From assembly GCA_025618425.1 (NCBI GenBank), contig CM046847.1:11340468-11404467 (forward strand): 64,000 nt of DNA. The letters run 5' to 3'. Below, in pieces: positions 22,857 to 33,118 of this stretch. This stretch comes from Heliocidaris tuberculata. Its lineage: Eukaryota > Echinodermata > Echinoidea > Camarodonta > Echinometridae. The notes beneath the pieces were generated by a model. It saw nothing but the letters and a program-made list of their open reading frames with translations, did no database searches and was not told the origin of the DNA. Each line of letters opens with the position of its first letter. Positions within the stretch are counted from its first letter, which is position 1. The translations under genes were made by a program, and so were the position numbers.

Positions 22857-25800
22857 GGAAGAAGAAGAAGAAGAAGTGAAAGAAGAAGAAGTGAAAGAAG
22901 AAGAAGAGGAAGAGAAAGAAGAAGGAGAAGAAAAAGAAGAAGAGAAAGAAGAAGAAGAAGGAGAAGAGAAAGAAGAAGCAGAGGAAGAGAAAGAAGAAGA
23001 AGAAGGAGAAGAATAAGAGGAAGAGGAAGAAGAAGAAGAAGAAGAAGAAGAAGAAGAAGAAGAAGAAGAAGAAGAGAAAGAAGAAGAGGAGGAGAAAGAA
23101 GATGGTGAGGGGGAGGAGGAGGACAAGATGATGCTTACATGTATAATGGTGATAGTGATCGAGTCTGATGGTGATTATTATGATGATTGCTTTGTTGATG
23201 ACAGTGATAATTGTGATGGTGAAAATGATGGTGATGATGTTGCTCATAAGGATGATGATGATGATTATGATTGTGAGAATGAGGAAAGGTGAAACAAATA
23301 TTTTTGTGAACTTTCTCATTCTTTTCATGTCATGGTGGAAGAGTATCATAGTAGAAATGTTCCCTGAAATTGATTGCTCTGCTCAAGTACCCTGATGTGC
23401 AAAACATGACCAGAAACAGCTTAAAAGTTTGGAACAAACTTTATTTCCACATGTATATATACTGTACATGTGTATATACATGTATATATAGTCCCAATAC
23501 CCATTTCTCTGTACAGTGCTGTTCACTTTACTGTAAAACCAGAAATTTTTGTGTGCATGAAACTTTCGCGAATTCCGGGAGTGGTCAAGATTCGCGAAAG
23601 TTTCATGCCGTGAATTCATCATATCATAACTGAATCAACATCAAATTATTGCAATTCGCAAAAGTTTCTTGCTGCTGCGAAAATGGCCGTCATTAACAAT
23701 TTGTGAAAGTTTAATGTCACGAAAGTTCCTGTTTTTACAGTATGTGATTTAGTCAATTTCTTATCACTGTGATGATTTATGTACCACATAATCAACTTTT
23801 TTCAACAGTTTCTGACCTGAACTCAACTTTATCTTAAAAGCTCATTTACAGTTGCAGTAGCAAAATGGAAAGTGGAATGAGACGTGTTGAATATAGTCTC
23901 ATATTGTTCTCCTTGTATCAAAAGATACATGTGTGAGACATTTTGATATTTTATCCATGATTTCCGATTACTTATTGTGTAAATATCTGAAAGGAATGCG
24001 AAGAATTTCTCCGTGGTTCACTTGGAAATATGCTAGCGTAGTGTGTTGGGGACACAATACACAGTTAGGTTTTACATTTGTGTTTACGTTGACGTTTACA
24101 TGTAAGTGCCAGGTCGGGAATCTAAATCATTTTTTACCTCTCAGTTTTTTTTATAGCAGCTTACTAATTCTATTATCTTGCTATTTATCATCTAAATTTC
24201 AAGAAATCTGACAAAAAAGTTTTTGAGGGCTTACCAGAACTATACATTGGGTGATTTCAAGTTCGGTGTTGGTGTTGGTGTTGGTGTTGGTGTTGAGAGG
24301 GTGAATTGGGCTGCTGATTCTAGCCCTAACACCAAATTCGGGTTTATGAAAATAATACCAATCACATTATTGATAGCTCAACACCTGGTGAAGTCAATCT
24401 CAGCACCAGCTTCATTTCAGGTTCGGTGTTGTGGCTGGTGCTAGTTTTGCCCCAACACCAACACCAGCTTTCAACACCAAACTTGAATTCACCCATTTCC
24501 TATGATTCCAACAGAACCTCAGCGCTACTAGGACCATGGTGGAGCCCATGAAGAAGTTTAGTGGGATCTTTCCGGGGATCTATGTAGCTCTGAAGAAGAG
24601 GGAGCAGATCCTGCAGGAGTATAGTCGTTGTCAGAGCAAACTCGAGAAGTACCAAGACAAGGAGAGGACTGGTCCTAATCTTGCCAAACTAGAACAGGTA
24701 TTTATTTATTTATATTTATTTACTTGTTTACTTGTTTGTTTATTGTTTAAATCTCTATATTCATTTGTTCAATTTATTATTTGATTAATTTATTTTTATA
24801 TATATTTACTCATTTTTTATTTCTTTATTTGCAATTTCTTCATTCATCTGTTAATTAATTAATGAATTCATTTATATGAATACTTACTCATTTCTTTATT
24901 TCTTTATTTGCAAATTCTTTATTTGTTTAATTCTTATTTATTCATTCATTTATTTATTTATTTATCTATCTATCTACCTGTCTATCTATCCAGCTATTCA
25001 GTTGTTTAGTTTATTTGTTATCTATGTATCTATGTGTCTGTTTATTTATTATTCAGTATTATTCAGTATTATTTATCTCGGGTTGCCTCACCAGTGGTTA
25101 AAATGTTGTTTTACCGGAGGGCCCTGCTCTACAGGTCCAATACTGATTTTTTCAGATGTGCTTCATTTGCTCTTGGCTTTACTTGGTGTGGGATTAGGTC
25201 TTGGGCAGCAATTGGGTTTTCATGTTAGATTTAGGGTTTATATGGCCAGGTACAATTTACAGTGTTGTGTCCTTGGATGAAATTAGGAATTCAGTTAAAC
25301 CCTTTCAGGACAGGAATTATTCAAGGGCTAAATTGATCACATTTCGTTCTTCATATTGGCAACAATAATATTTTTCTTTTAGTGCTACATGGTTCTAATA
25401 AAGTGTAATGTATTTGAGAACAATATACATGGTTAAGGATTTTGTCGAGAAGTTGAAAAAATTGCCAATTTTGATGAAAAACAATGATTTTGAACCTCTC
25501 AATGTGTTGCCAATTTAAGGATTTGAAAGCTTATTCTCCTTTTTAAAATCCTGGCATGAAACGAAATAGGGTCGTGCAATAAAAATGGACATAGTGTGTG
25601 CAGAAATTTTTGCTCTCTCTACTCATGCATCTGGTATATTTTTTAGAGCTCTGAATCAAAAGTTATTGAGCCCAACCACAAAATGTGGTCAATTGTCTCA
25701 AAAGGTTTAACGTTAGAAATTGACCTTGTAACAAATTTTGCGGGAGCATATGTTGTGCTATCACACTGCTGCCTCACATTCAGTAAGATTATTATTTTAT

Positions 25801-26231
25801 TTTTGTTATTGTCTCCATGATTTTCTGTCATCTGTCATATGGATCTAGATTTAGCTGAAAGGGCAAATAGATCAAAAAAAATAAATGAAAAAATAAAAGA
25901 ATAAAATCCAACTACTGGTACTCATGTGCTCCTATAAACATCTTGATTAAAAATGAATGCTTCAGAAAGAGCATTGTGGTATTGGAAGTAGATCTTATTA
26001 AAAATGTATGTAACATAATCTTCCACTGGGGTGGTGTGCAATCTATCCTTTGTGTTGTAGTTTTAGTAGATATTAATAATGTATGCAGTAGAATTAGTGT
26101 TAAACTTTTAATAGGTACCAGTAAATCAACTATGTAGACTTATACATGTACATGTATACACTGGTTGGGTTTACGGCTCACCATCTGTAATCCTGAGAAT
26201 GACTGTTGGGTGGTAAAAGATATAGATAATT

Positions 26232-26268
<37 letters not shown>

Positions 26269-29200
26269 TTCTTTCTTGCTTTGTTTGGAGAAGGACGACA
26301 GTAAGCTTTTTTGGCCCTGTTCAGGCACTCTTTTAAAGCGCACAGTACCCGTGCCAAACTGTACCGTACCGTGCCTGCGGAGGCGCCTGAACGCTCTAAA
26401 GTGAGCCGTACCGGTACCGTGCCGCTCCAGAAGCGTACCATGGGGGACCACCTCGAGAGGTGGTCCAAAGCATGCCAAAGCGTGCCAAAGCGAACCGTAC
26501 TGTGCCTCGACGAGCACCTGAACGCAAACAGTACCATACTGGAAGTGTTAATTCAACGAGTGCGCTAAATTGCATGTTATTTATTCACGTACTGCATGAG
26601 TTTATTAGCAATACAGTGTAGTGCAGTGATCGAGAGCTTGATTGAGCGAGATGATATCAGCCAAGCCCAGGGCGCGATAGTTGTGTTGAATGGCGCACCG
26701 AATTCCTCACCTTTGACCCCGGTTACTATGTAAAGTATCATCCCCCCGGTTTCGAGCGCGAATACGTACCTTCGAGGTACGCTTCCCATTAAAGTGCCTG
26801 AACGCTCGCTTTCAAACCACCCTGGCAAGGTACGCTTTGGCGCGGCACGGGTCGGCATGGTACGCTACGGCATGGTTCACTTCCAAAAAGCGCCTGAACA
26901 GGGCCTTTGAGAGAAGGAGAAAGAAGTGGAGTGCGAGATGATTCTTTCTTGAATAAGTAAAGTCCTGAAAAGGATGTGTGAGAAGAGAGGAAGGCTCAAG
27001 GGCAGGGGAGGGCTCAATAATTCTATACAGGTTGTCTGTTCATTGTCTGGAGTAAGTCGGCGGTGGGTGGTGTGAGGCAGAAGAGGGGGAAATGCGGATG
27101 TGGGTGTAGTGCGGTGTTTCGGGGTAGCGCTGTGTTCGACGGTGCGATGTAGTCATGATACTGGTACATGGGCGAAGGTTTGGCAGAAAATCTTCATGTG
27201 TGGTGCTGCTGAAGGGTGGGGGTGGGGGGTGCCAGGCTGATTGCTGATTGGGTCAGATGGAGGGGGGGGTTGGGTGGGTCGATGATGAGCGCTCACAAGG
27301 TGGTGTGACTGATGTGTTATGAAGGATCTGGGGAGCGTTTCATGAAAGGAAGTTGTCAGATGTTTTATCCGACAACTGTTATAAGCTACTGAAATCCTTG
27401 CATCTGATTGGCTGAGAGCAAATTTGTCGGATAAAATATCTGACAAGTCCTTTCATGAAACGCCCCCCAGGAACCAAATGTTGTCAAAGTGAAGTCTACT
27501 GTCTTGTGGAACGGTTTTTGTTTTGATGTATTTTGGTAGCTTCTGCAACTCTTCTTGTGTTCCAGTGTTTGATAGAAGTACTGAGGTGGATGTTATCCCA
27601 GTTGATGCACTTGTCATGGTGTTGGGCTCGTTCAAAGATAGCTGATTTGTCCCAGTCGCTGAGTCATTGGCAGGTATTGTGTTCTTTGAGTCAGGTGTTG
27701 AGGTTACGGCCTGTTTTTTCCGCATTCACCTTTCTGTATTCACAGGGTATCCTGTAGACTCTGGATTGCTTGTTATGGGGAAGTTTATCTTCATTAGTGG
27801 AGGATAGAGTGAAGCTTGTTGGATGAGTGGTGTCAGACTTGGATGTAAGCTGATTTGAGGATTCGTTGCAGTTGATGGGACCTCTACTTACAGCTGTCAA
27901 GGATGGCTGTGGTCTCGCTGTTGTTCATGGTATCTGCTGTTGGCTTGTTGTTGTGCAGGGCTTGGGTATTGATCTTGTGTCTTTGGTACTCGTTGATAGT
28001 GGTGAGTGCTGTGGTGACATGGCGATGCTCCTGTTAAAGGTGATGTGGATCTCTAAGTCGGTAGGCTCAACGGATGAGGGTGTTTGGGACTTAGTCTCGT
28101 ATGAACAGGTGATGGTGGGAGTAGTTAATGAAGATATCTATCAATGTGGGTTGCTTTGCAGTAGAATTAATGACCCAAATTCACGAAGGAGGTGTAACTT
28201 AACCCAAGGTCTAAACCATAGTTAAAACCTCTATGGTGGACTAAAATAAGTGTATTAATTGTATATAAGTGCATTATTGGACATGAGGACAATCGCATAC
28301 TATGCTTAGTTAGGTTTAAACCATGGGTTAAGATAAACCTCTTTTGTGGATTTGGGCCAATGTGTTAGGAGGCTGTTGGATCTTTTACTGACAACGGATG
28401 AGGGTGTTTGGGACTTAGTCTCGTATGAACAGGTGATGGTGGGAGTAGTTAATGAAGATATCTATCAATGTGGGTTGCTTTGCAGTAGAATTAATGACCC
28501 AAATTCACGAAGGAGGTGTAACTTAACCCAAGGTCTAAACCATAGTTAAAACCTCTATGGTGGACTAAAATAAGTGTATTAATTGTATATAAGTGCATTA
28601 TTGGACATGAGGACAATCGCATACTATGCTTAGTTAGGTTTAAACCATGGGTTAAGATAAACCTCTTTTGTGGATTTGGGCCAATGTGTTAGGAGGCTGT
28701 TGGATCTTTTACTGACAACGGAATAGGATGGAGTTATCTTGTTTGATCTCCATGTTGAATTTCATGCTTTGGTGTTTTTTGATTGATATTGGTGAGGATC
28801 CAGATAGCGAAGATGTTTTCTTATGATATAAAATCTCATTTTCATTTTCTTTTTTGTTTGTTTAATGATTGGGAATGTTACCTACATGTATCACCTCTTT
28901 ATTCTGCAGAGCAAAAAGACCCTTGAAGCAGCCAAAGAGGAATATGAGAAAGTCCATCAAGAACTGATGGAAGGGATGCCCAATTTCTTTGAAGCCAGGA
29001 TCAACTACTTCCAGCCTTGTTTTGAGGCTCTCATCAAAGCACAAGTAAGCTTTACACTCATCTTATCACATAAACACAAATTCCTTTTTTATGTTTTTGG
29101 GTTGTCCATCTGTCCATCCGTACGTCTGTCCGCGTATCCGTACGTCTGTCCGCGTGTCCCACTTTTTTGTTCTCGAGATAACTCAAGAACCACTTGAGGT

Positions 29201-31337
29201 ATGAACTTCAAACTTGGTGCTAGTATGTATCACCATAGGAAGACGATCTTATTAGATTTTGGGGTATGGAGGTCAAAGGTCACAGGTGAATGTCTGAAAT
29301 TTCAGGTGTTAGCCTCGTTCTCGCAGTAACTCAAGAACCATTTGAGATATGAACTTCATACTTGATGCTAGTATGTATCACCATAGGAAGACGATCTGTT
29401 TAGATGTTGGGGTACGTAGATCAAAGGTGAAAGGTCACAGAGGTCAATATCTGTAATTTCATGTGATAGCCTTGTTCTCCTGATAAATCAAGAACCATTT
29501 GAGGTATGAACTTCAAACTTGGTGCTAGTATGTATCACCATAGGAAGACGATCTGATTAGATTTTGGGGTACATAGGTGAAAGGTGAAAAGTCTCAGAGG
29601 TCAATTTCTGAAATTGCAGGTTTTAGCTTTGTTAACACAATTTCTCAAGAACCATTTGAAGTATGAACTTCAAACTTGGTGCTAGTGTGTATCACCATAG
29701 GAAGAGGATCTTATTAGATTTTGGGGTACGTAGGTGAAAGGTGAAAGGTCAGCGGTCAAGTTCTGAAATTGCAGGTTTTAGCCTTGTTAATGCAATATCT
29801 CAAGAACTATTTGATCCATTAACTTCTAACATGGTACTAGTATGTATCACCATAGGAAGATGATCTGATTAGATTGTGGCAAATGTAGGTCAAAGGTCAT
29901 GGAGGACAACCATGAAATTTCAGGATTTTTGCCTTGTTAACACTCTCTTGAACAATTTGAGCCATTAACTTCAAACTTGGAACTAGTATGATTTTGTTCA
30001 CGTCTAGGTCAAAGGTGACAGGTCATAGCAGTCATTATATGTGAAATTAATTTTTTAAAGCTTTGTTATCACCATATCTTAACTACTTTGTATTCATGAC
30101 TAGGAGGAGATAAAGTGATCAGACTTTTGGGTGTGAGGTCAAATGTTGAAGAGGTCAATTAACATGTAATTGTAGGCTTTTTATTCTGGTTGTCACAATA
30201 TTTCAAGTTTGAGCCATCAACTGAATATAGGCAGGGGCACATACAGGAGATGCAAGTCCCATTCATCTTGTTTTCTATGGTACAGACAGGGATAAAGATA
30301 GTTTCACACATTTGGAAATTAATCAAAGGGGCTATGAAACTAAATGGGAAGTCCACCCTGATAACAAGCTGGTTTTATTCCATTATCTTTTTCTTCATTT
30401 TCCATTTTCTCTAAAGAAGATATTAAATCATAAATGCACCTTAGATATAATCATTGCTCCTATTTTTTTTTACACAAACCCTGTATGAAACAAATCGATT
30501 CCTTCATCAAAAACTAAGAAAATGAAAATTTATAAAATTTTCTTGTACTGAGAGTTCCCAATTTGTGTTTGATTGATTACAACTTCAAAAATACATAACT
30601 TTCTTATGTCTAATCTGATTTTGCTCCATCTATCACTGATCAGTTTTTCTCATTTTTCTGCTTTTATTCAATGCAATTAAATACCAGGGTGGACTTTCCC
30701 TTCAATTAGTCTAAATGATCTGAGCAGCAAGAACATCATGAAATAACAGGAATAATTGATTTCACTCCTTTGCACTATTTGTGCTTATTATGGATGTATG
30801 CAATTATGGATGTATTTGCATTATCTGTTGCTATGATGTAATAATGCAAAATAGATATGTAGATCTGAGACCATCAAGATGCTAATTGTTCTTTTATAGC
30901 ATGCTTTGTTCCGTTTTTTTTTCTTCTAGTCCTACAGGTGCATATTTGTGTTTGTGCATATCAGGAAATTTTTCAGGAAGTTTTGTAATTATGTTATAAT
31001 ATTGCTACACCAAACATACATAAAACATGAAAGTTCTCGTAAATGATTCGAAACTATCATATCATTCTCATACAATTACATTTCAATCAATGATTTGAAA
31101 TGATCATATCATTCTCTTAAAATGCAATTTCAGTCAAAATCATGAACATAAACATGTGAATATCTGGTGTCATTACTCTTCTAGGTCCAGTACTACACCG
31201 AATGCTTCAAGATCTATGTCGAGATAGCAGCATCGTTAGAACACAATGAGACAGTACAGAGTGATGAGGACTTTGAAGAGGAACTCCATGCCAAGCTAAA
31301 TGACATCAGGGCTCTTTCTATCGTCGTTGATGACTAG
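18073..31337 (+). CDS. BIN3: Bridging integrator 3 (BAR-domain protein), seven coding exons
   Basis: Complete spliced gene. Exons: 18073-18080, 20742-20799, 21655-21695, 22261-22456, 24515-24697, 28910-29044, 31185-31337. The sum is 774 bp, or 257 aa plus stop; human BIN3 is 253 aa. All introns are GT-AG and all junctions keep frame. BIN3 is the animal homologue of yeast Rvs161, a BAR protein that dimerises, senses membrane curvature and links membranes to actin and Rho-family GTPases. Supporting residues include the MSW start, KRLYKDMRK, MVEPMKKFSGIFP, KKREQILQEY, EKYQDKERTGPNLAKL, INYFQPCFEALIKAQ and the C-terminus DIRALSIVVDD, which is the family's conserved tail. There is no SH3 domain, as expected for BIN3. 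Introns carry many transposons but no exon is damaged. The first exon has only 8 coding bases. Confidence 0.95.
18750..19135. repeat. Imperfect inverted repeat in BIN3 intron 1
   Basis: Sequence on the left (TTTGTCAACAAGGCACGC, ATGAAGGTAGACCAGT, TTCCAATTTAAAGA, AACTCCATTTACGTA) recurs in reverse complement on the right of a centre near 18945. Ends are blurred and no target duplication is clear. Probably an old foldback or MITE. Confidence 0.6.
19375..20638. mobile_element. TIR element in BIN3 intron 1
   Basis: Ends carry GGTAGCACGGTACC (19375-19388) and the complement of GGTAGCACGGCACC (20625-20638). A second inverted pair, ATGGCTCCATGAGTG, lies just inside each end. About 1.26 kb, no transposase ORF, no clear target duplication. 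It ends 103 bp before BIN3 exon 2. Confidence 0.6.
20742..20799 (+). CDS. BIN3: BIN3 coding exon 2
   Basis: 58 bp, acceptor TTTTTCAG and donor GTAAGT. Encodes NFFSRFTGASPKKTVLTRE and ends in phase 0. With exon 1 it forms the short N-terminal segment before the BAR domain. Confidence 0.88.
21343..21407. repeat. (TA)n microsatellite
   Basis: TA repeat with two short interruptions in BIN3 intron 2. Confidence 0.9.
21655..21695 (+). CDS. BIN3: BIN3 coding exon 3
   Basis: 41 bp, acceptor TTCACAG, donor GTAAGT. Encodes EEKDFETEVNKIE plus two bases of a Val codon. This is the first part of BAR helix 1. Confidence 0.88.
22031..22162 (+). repeat. 70-bp tandem duplication
   Basis: T-run plus GTTAGCTTGCAGTCTTCAAC and following bases occurs twice at a 70-bp offset (22038 and 22108) with a few substitutions. 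Lies just upstream of BIN3 exon 4. Confidence 0.85.
22261..22456 (+). CDS. BIN3: BIN3 coding exon 4
   Basis: 196 bp, acceptor TGCTGATAG, donor GTAATG. Encodes from VLDEATKRLYKDMRKCIEAM to KIDELTHEL, the central part of BAR helix 1 and the start of helix 2. Ends in phase 0. Confidence 0.93.
22460..22735 (+). repeat. GATG/GTGATG-type degenerate microsatellite
   Basis: Begins immediately after the exon 4 donor. Degenerate GAT, GGT and GTGATG units. Frames give Met/Asp- or His/Tyr-rich peptides and are not genes. Confidence 0.85.
22760..23110 (+). repeat. GAA/GAG purine tract
   Basis: About 350 bp of nearly pure purine on the plus strand, mostly GAA with GAG and AAGAGG variants, in BIN3 intron 4. 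Long GAA tracts can form triplex (H-DNA) and are unstable in length. ORFs here are poly-Phe or poly-Ser artefacts. Confidence 0.92.
23283..23833 (+). mobile_element. TTAA-MITE family A, copy 1 (interrupted)
   Basis: Matches the family A copies at 33588-33957, 46362-46713 and 61014-61378, but is split by an unrelated 210-bp MITE at 23531-23740. The right end reads ...AACTTTATC and abuts TTAA at 23834-23837. The left end is eroded. Confidence 0.7.
23531..23740. mobile_element. TA-flanked MITE nested in family A
   Basis: Inverted ends CTGTAAAACCAGAAATTTTT (left) and CTGTAAAAACAGGAACTTTC (complement of right), flanked by TA at 23529-23530 and 23741-23742. The interior has repeated GAAAGTTTCATG/CGCGAA motifs in both orientations. 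Confidence 0.8.
23838..24248 (+). mobile_element. TTAA-MITE family B, copy 1 (diverged)
   Basis: Matches the copies at 43607-44114 and 54763-55266: shared internal ATATAGTCTCATnTTGTTCT and the right-hand AGTTTTTGAGGGCTTACCA. The left edge shares the TTAA at 23834-23837 with the preceding family A copy. The right edge abuts the next MITE. Confidence 0.65.
24249..24495. mobile_element. GGTGTT-rich MITE abutting BIN3 exon 5
   Basis: Inverted ends GGGTGATTTCAAGTTCGGTG and complement of GGGTGAATTCAAGTTTGGTG. The subterminal part is a GGTGTT hexamer array on the left and AACACC on the right. The right edge lies about 20 bp upstream of the exon 5 acceptor. Confidence 0.75.
24515..24697 (+). CDS. 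BIN3: BIN3 coding exon 5
   Basis: 183 bp, acceptor TCCAACAG, donor GTATTT, phase 0 at both ends. Encodes NLSATRTMVEPMKKFSGIFP through ERTGPNLAKLEQ, the middle of the BAR domain and its best conserved stretch. The donor is weaker than consensus. Confidence 0.93.
24700..25075. repeat. TTTA-rich low-complexity tract
   Basis: TTTA/ATTT and CTAT units in BIN3 intron 5. Open frames are artefacts. Confidence 0.8.
25299..25706 (+). mobile_element. TTAA-MITE family C, copy 1
   Basis: About 408 bp, flanked by TTAA at 25295-25298 and 25707-25710. Ends start ACCCTTTCAGGACAG and complement of ACCTTTTGAGACAATT. An inverted copy is at 33119-33526. CCC-starting TIRs with TTAA targets suggest a piggyBac-type element, which is inference. 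Confidence 0.75.
26313..26905. mobile_element. TIR element with GTACC/GGTAC-rich interior
   Basis: Ends GGCCCTGTTCAGGC and its complement, with TTT on both outer flanks. The interior carries many GTACCGT/ACGGTAC and GGTACGC motifs in both orientations. About 590 bp with no transposase. In BIN3 intron 5. Confidence 0.75.
27330..27468. mobile_element. Small MITE with TTTCATGAAA ends
   Basis: 139 bp with inverted ends GGGGAGCGTTTCATGAAAGG and complement of GGGGGGCGTTTCATGAAAGG. Shares the internal core TGATTGGCTGAGAGCAAATT with the MITE at 52715-52858. Inserted in the Penelope-like remnant. Confidence 0.75.
28069..28716. repeat. 324-bp tandem duplication
   Basis: Copy 1 about 28069-28392, copy 2 about 28393-28716, essentially identical where I compared them. 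Each contains an inverted-repeat insert with ends GACCCAAATTCACGAAGGAG and GGCCCAAATCCACAAAAGAG (complement), a MITE-like unit of about 187 bp (28172-28358 in copy 1). Confidence 0.9.
28910..29044 (+). CDS. BIN3: BIN3 coding exon 6
   Basis: 135 bp, acceptor TTCTGCAG, donor GTAAGC, phase 0 at both ends. Encodes SKKTLEAAKEEYEKVHQELM through FQPCFEALIKAQ, the third BAR helix with the conserved YFQPCFEAL motif. Confidence 0.93.
29095..30180 (+). repeat. Tandem array of ~150-160-bp units led by CGTCTGTCCG repeats
   Basis: Starts with short GTCCATC/CGTACGTCTGTCCG repeats (29100-29165), followed by about six diverging units. Each unit carries a CTCAAGAACCATTTGAG segment, a TAGTATGTATCACCATAGG segment and a GGTCAAAGGTCA segment. 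In BIN3 intron 6. A single degenerate unit in reverse orientation lies near 56340-56410. Confidence 0.85.
30341..30704. mobile_element. MITE with GGGAAAGTCCACCCTG ends
   Basis: Inverted ends ATGGGAAGTCCACCCTG and complement of AAGGGAAAGTCCACCCTG. The flanks CTAA and TTCA may be eroded TTAA targets. About 360 bp with no ORF. In BIN3 intron 6. Confidence 0.65.
31185..31337 (+). CDS. BIN3: BIN3 coding exon 7, stop codon
   Basis: 153 bp including TAG, acceptor CTTCTAG. Encodes VQYYTECFKIYVEIAASLEH through LNDIRALSIVVDD. The final ALSIV-DD matches the conserved C-terminus of BIN3. Confidence 0.93.
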   Translation, partial: VQYYTECFKIYVEIAASLEHNETVQSDEDFEEELHAKLNDIRALSIVVDD

Positions 31338-32530
31338 GCTCTATCTAACCTATCCACCCTATCCTTATTCCCTCCTGTGCTACCTAGTAGACCTACTGCT
31401 GATGGTTTGCACTGTCAGGTAGAAATAGTCTTGTTTTTATTTATGTTTTATATATTCTTTGTTTTCTGTTGTATAGCCTAAGTGAAGTGTAAACAATGAC
31501 ACAGTCTGAGCTAGCCCAAATTTAATCACCGAAAATATTGTGCTCTGAATGTGTTTTGGGTTCTATGCTGTTATACTGCATTGTATATTAAAGATAGCAG
31601 CATTCAATATTACTTCTGTAAACAGAAATTGCAAGTTTACATACCTCGCTAAATGAAAGTAAAAGTGATCTGTGAATAGACACATACATGTATGTACACG
31701 CATGCATGTGCATGGAGCCAACTCTGGGTTTTAATAGTTATGTTACTTTCTTTATAATCCTTAACCATTCAATCACAGAATGCCAGATGAAGTTTGGTTT
31801 TTTTGTTGAGGTATATGTGTGCACAATTTTTTTTTTTTTTTTGAAGGTGATTGGTCTCCTTTAATTCAATCTTCCAGTTGACTTTGTAAACTATGTATTA
31901 TTTCCTAAAGTCATGATAAAAGGGTTTGCAGGCACTTATCAGTAACAGGGTCTGAACTATTCTGGTTGTAGACCAGTATTTTTACAAAACCCCTGTAGAT
32001 TCTCCTTCTAAGGATTTTTTTTCTACAGTTTCTGGTAGATGCAGTACCTTGGGTAGATTAACATCCCCAGATTAGTTAAAATGAATTCAAAATGAAAAAG
32101 AATGTTTTTATGCTTTTACTGCCTGACCCTATTCTCTCCCTTCTGATTTTCCTAAAATATGAGTATGCATTTTTATTTTGATATATGTTTAAAGACAGTG
32201 GACTTCACATGTTTTCACATGTTCCATTTCCCATTGGCCTAACTGATAGAGTGCAAGTCATGAAAATTATCATTTATGTCATCTTATTAGCAAACTTTTG
32301 TGTTCTGCCATTCAAACTGGAAATGTACCATGAAAGGTCACACTAAGATATTGGAGTGGATTGGAATTTGACATTAATTGGATTGGAATGTATATTAAGA
32401 TTTAAAATACAGTATATGTACATTCATGAAACAGAAATTGCTACATGCATTTTAGAGCTTGTTCCTTTGAAATACTTTTTGTTTCAGAAATTCAATAACG
32501 AAAAGATTTGAAATAAGAATTTGAGTCCGA
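31338..32530 (+). other. BIN3 3' UTR and/or downstream sequence
   Basis: AT-rich and non-coding. An ATTAAA at 31587-31592 and a canonical AATAAA at 35869-35874 are both possible polyadenylation signals. Which is used cannot be told from sequence. Confidence 0.4.
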
Positions 32531-32535
32531 CTTAA

Positions 32536-33114
32536 AGGAAACCAAAACCCAAGGAGAGAATCAATGTTATTGGAAAGTGAAAATTCAGAGAAGCACTTTA
32601 CAAAAAGTTTCATTAAAATTGGTTAAAAAATGAGAGAGTTATGGAAGTTTGAAAAGTCTCGTTTTACTTTCTATGGGGATCCTCAAATTAGCAAAATTGC
32701 TTTAAAATGGCTGATTTTGTGAACAACTCTCCATTTGTTTTGTACACAGATTTTCAGATTTTCCCCATTATCTCTCAGGGTGCTCCTTGTCTCCTCCTGA
32801 ACTCGACATATGTGGTGTAAAATACATTTTCCCATTATATATGTTGAGCTCAGAAGAAGATTAACTGCACCTTGAAAGATAATGGGGAAAATCTGAAAAT
32901 CTGTGTACAAAACAAATGGAGAGTTGTCCACAAAATCAGCCATTCTGAAGCAATTTTGCCAATTTGAGGATCCCCATAGAAAGTAAAACGAGACTTTTCA
33001 AACTTCCATAACTCTCTCATTTTTTAACCAATTTGAATGAAACTTTTTGTAAAGTGCTTCTCTGAATTCTCACTTTCCAATAACATTGATTCTCTCCTTG
33101 GGTTTTGGTTTCCT
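32536..33114. mobile_element. TTAA-MITE, palindromic (AGGAAACCAAAACCC ends)
   Basis: 579 bp, almost fully palindromic: arms of about 270 bp begin AGGAAACCAAAACCCAAGGA and its complement. TTAA flanks at 32532-32535 and 33115-33118. No coding capacity. The right TTAA is also the left flank of the next element. Confidence 0.85.
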
Positions 33115-33118
33115 TTAA

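Larger units (their letters stand above)
26920..28830 (-). pseudogene. Decayed Penelope-like retroelement, GIY-YIG end
   Basis: On the minus strand near 27694-27765 a frame reads RVYRIPCEYRKV...TGRNLNT, then after stops continues LKEH and, at about 27565-27655, DWDKSAIFERAQHHDKCINW. This is the order seen in the C-terminal GIY-YIG endonuclease of Penelope-like elements. Farther upstream (about 28730-28790) the frame reads KFNMEIKQDNSI, resembling the end of the reverse transcriptase region. Stops, frameshifts, a MITE (27330-27468) and a tandem duplication break it up. The outer limits are estimates. Confidence 0.6.

Noticed and set aside
22657..23349. 230-codon minus-strand ORF rich in Phe and Ser
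   Set aside because: It is the complement of the GAA tract in BIN3 intron 4.
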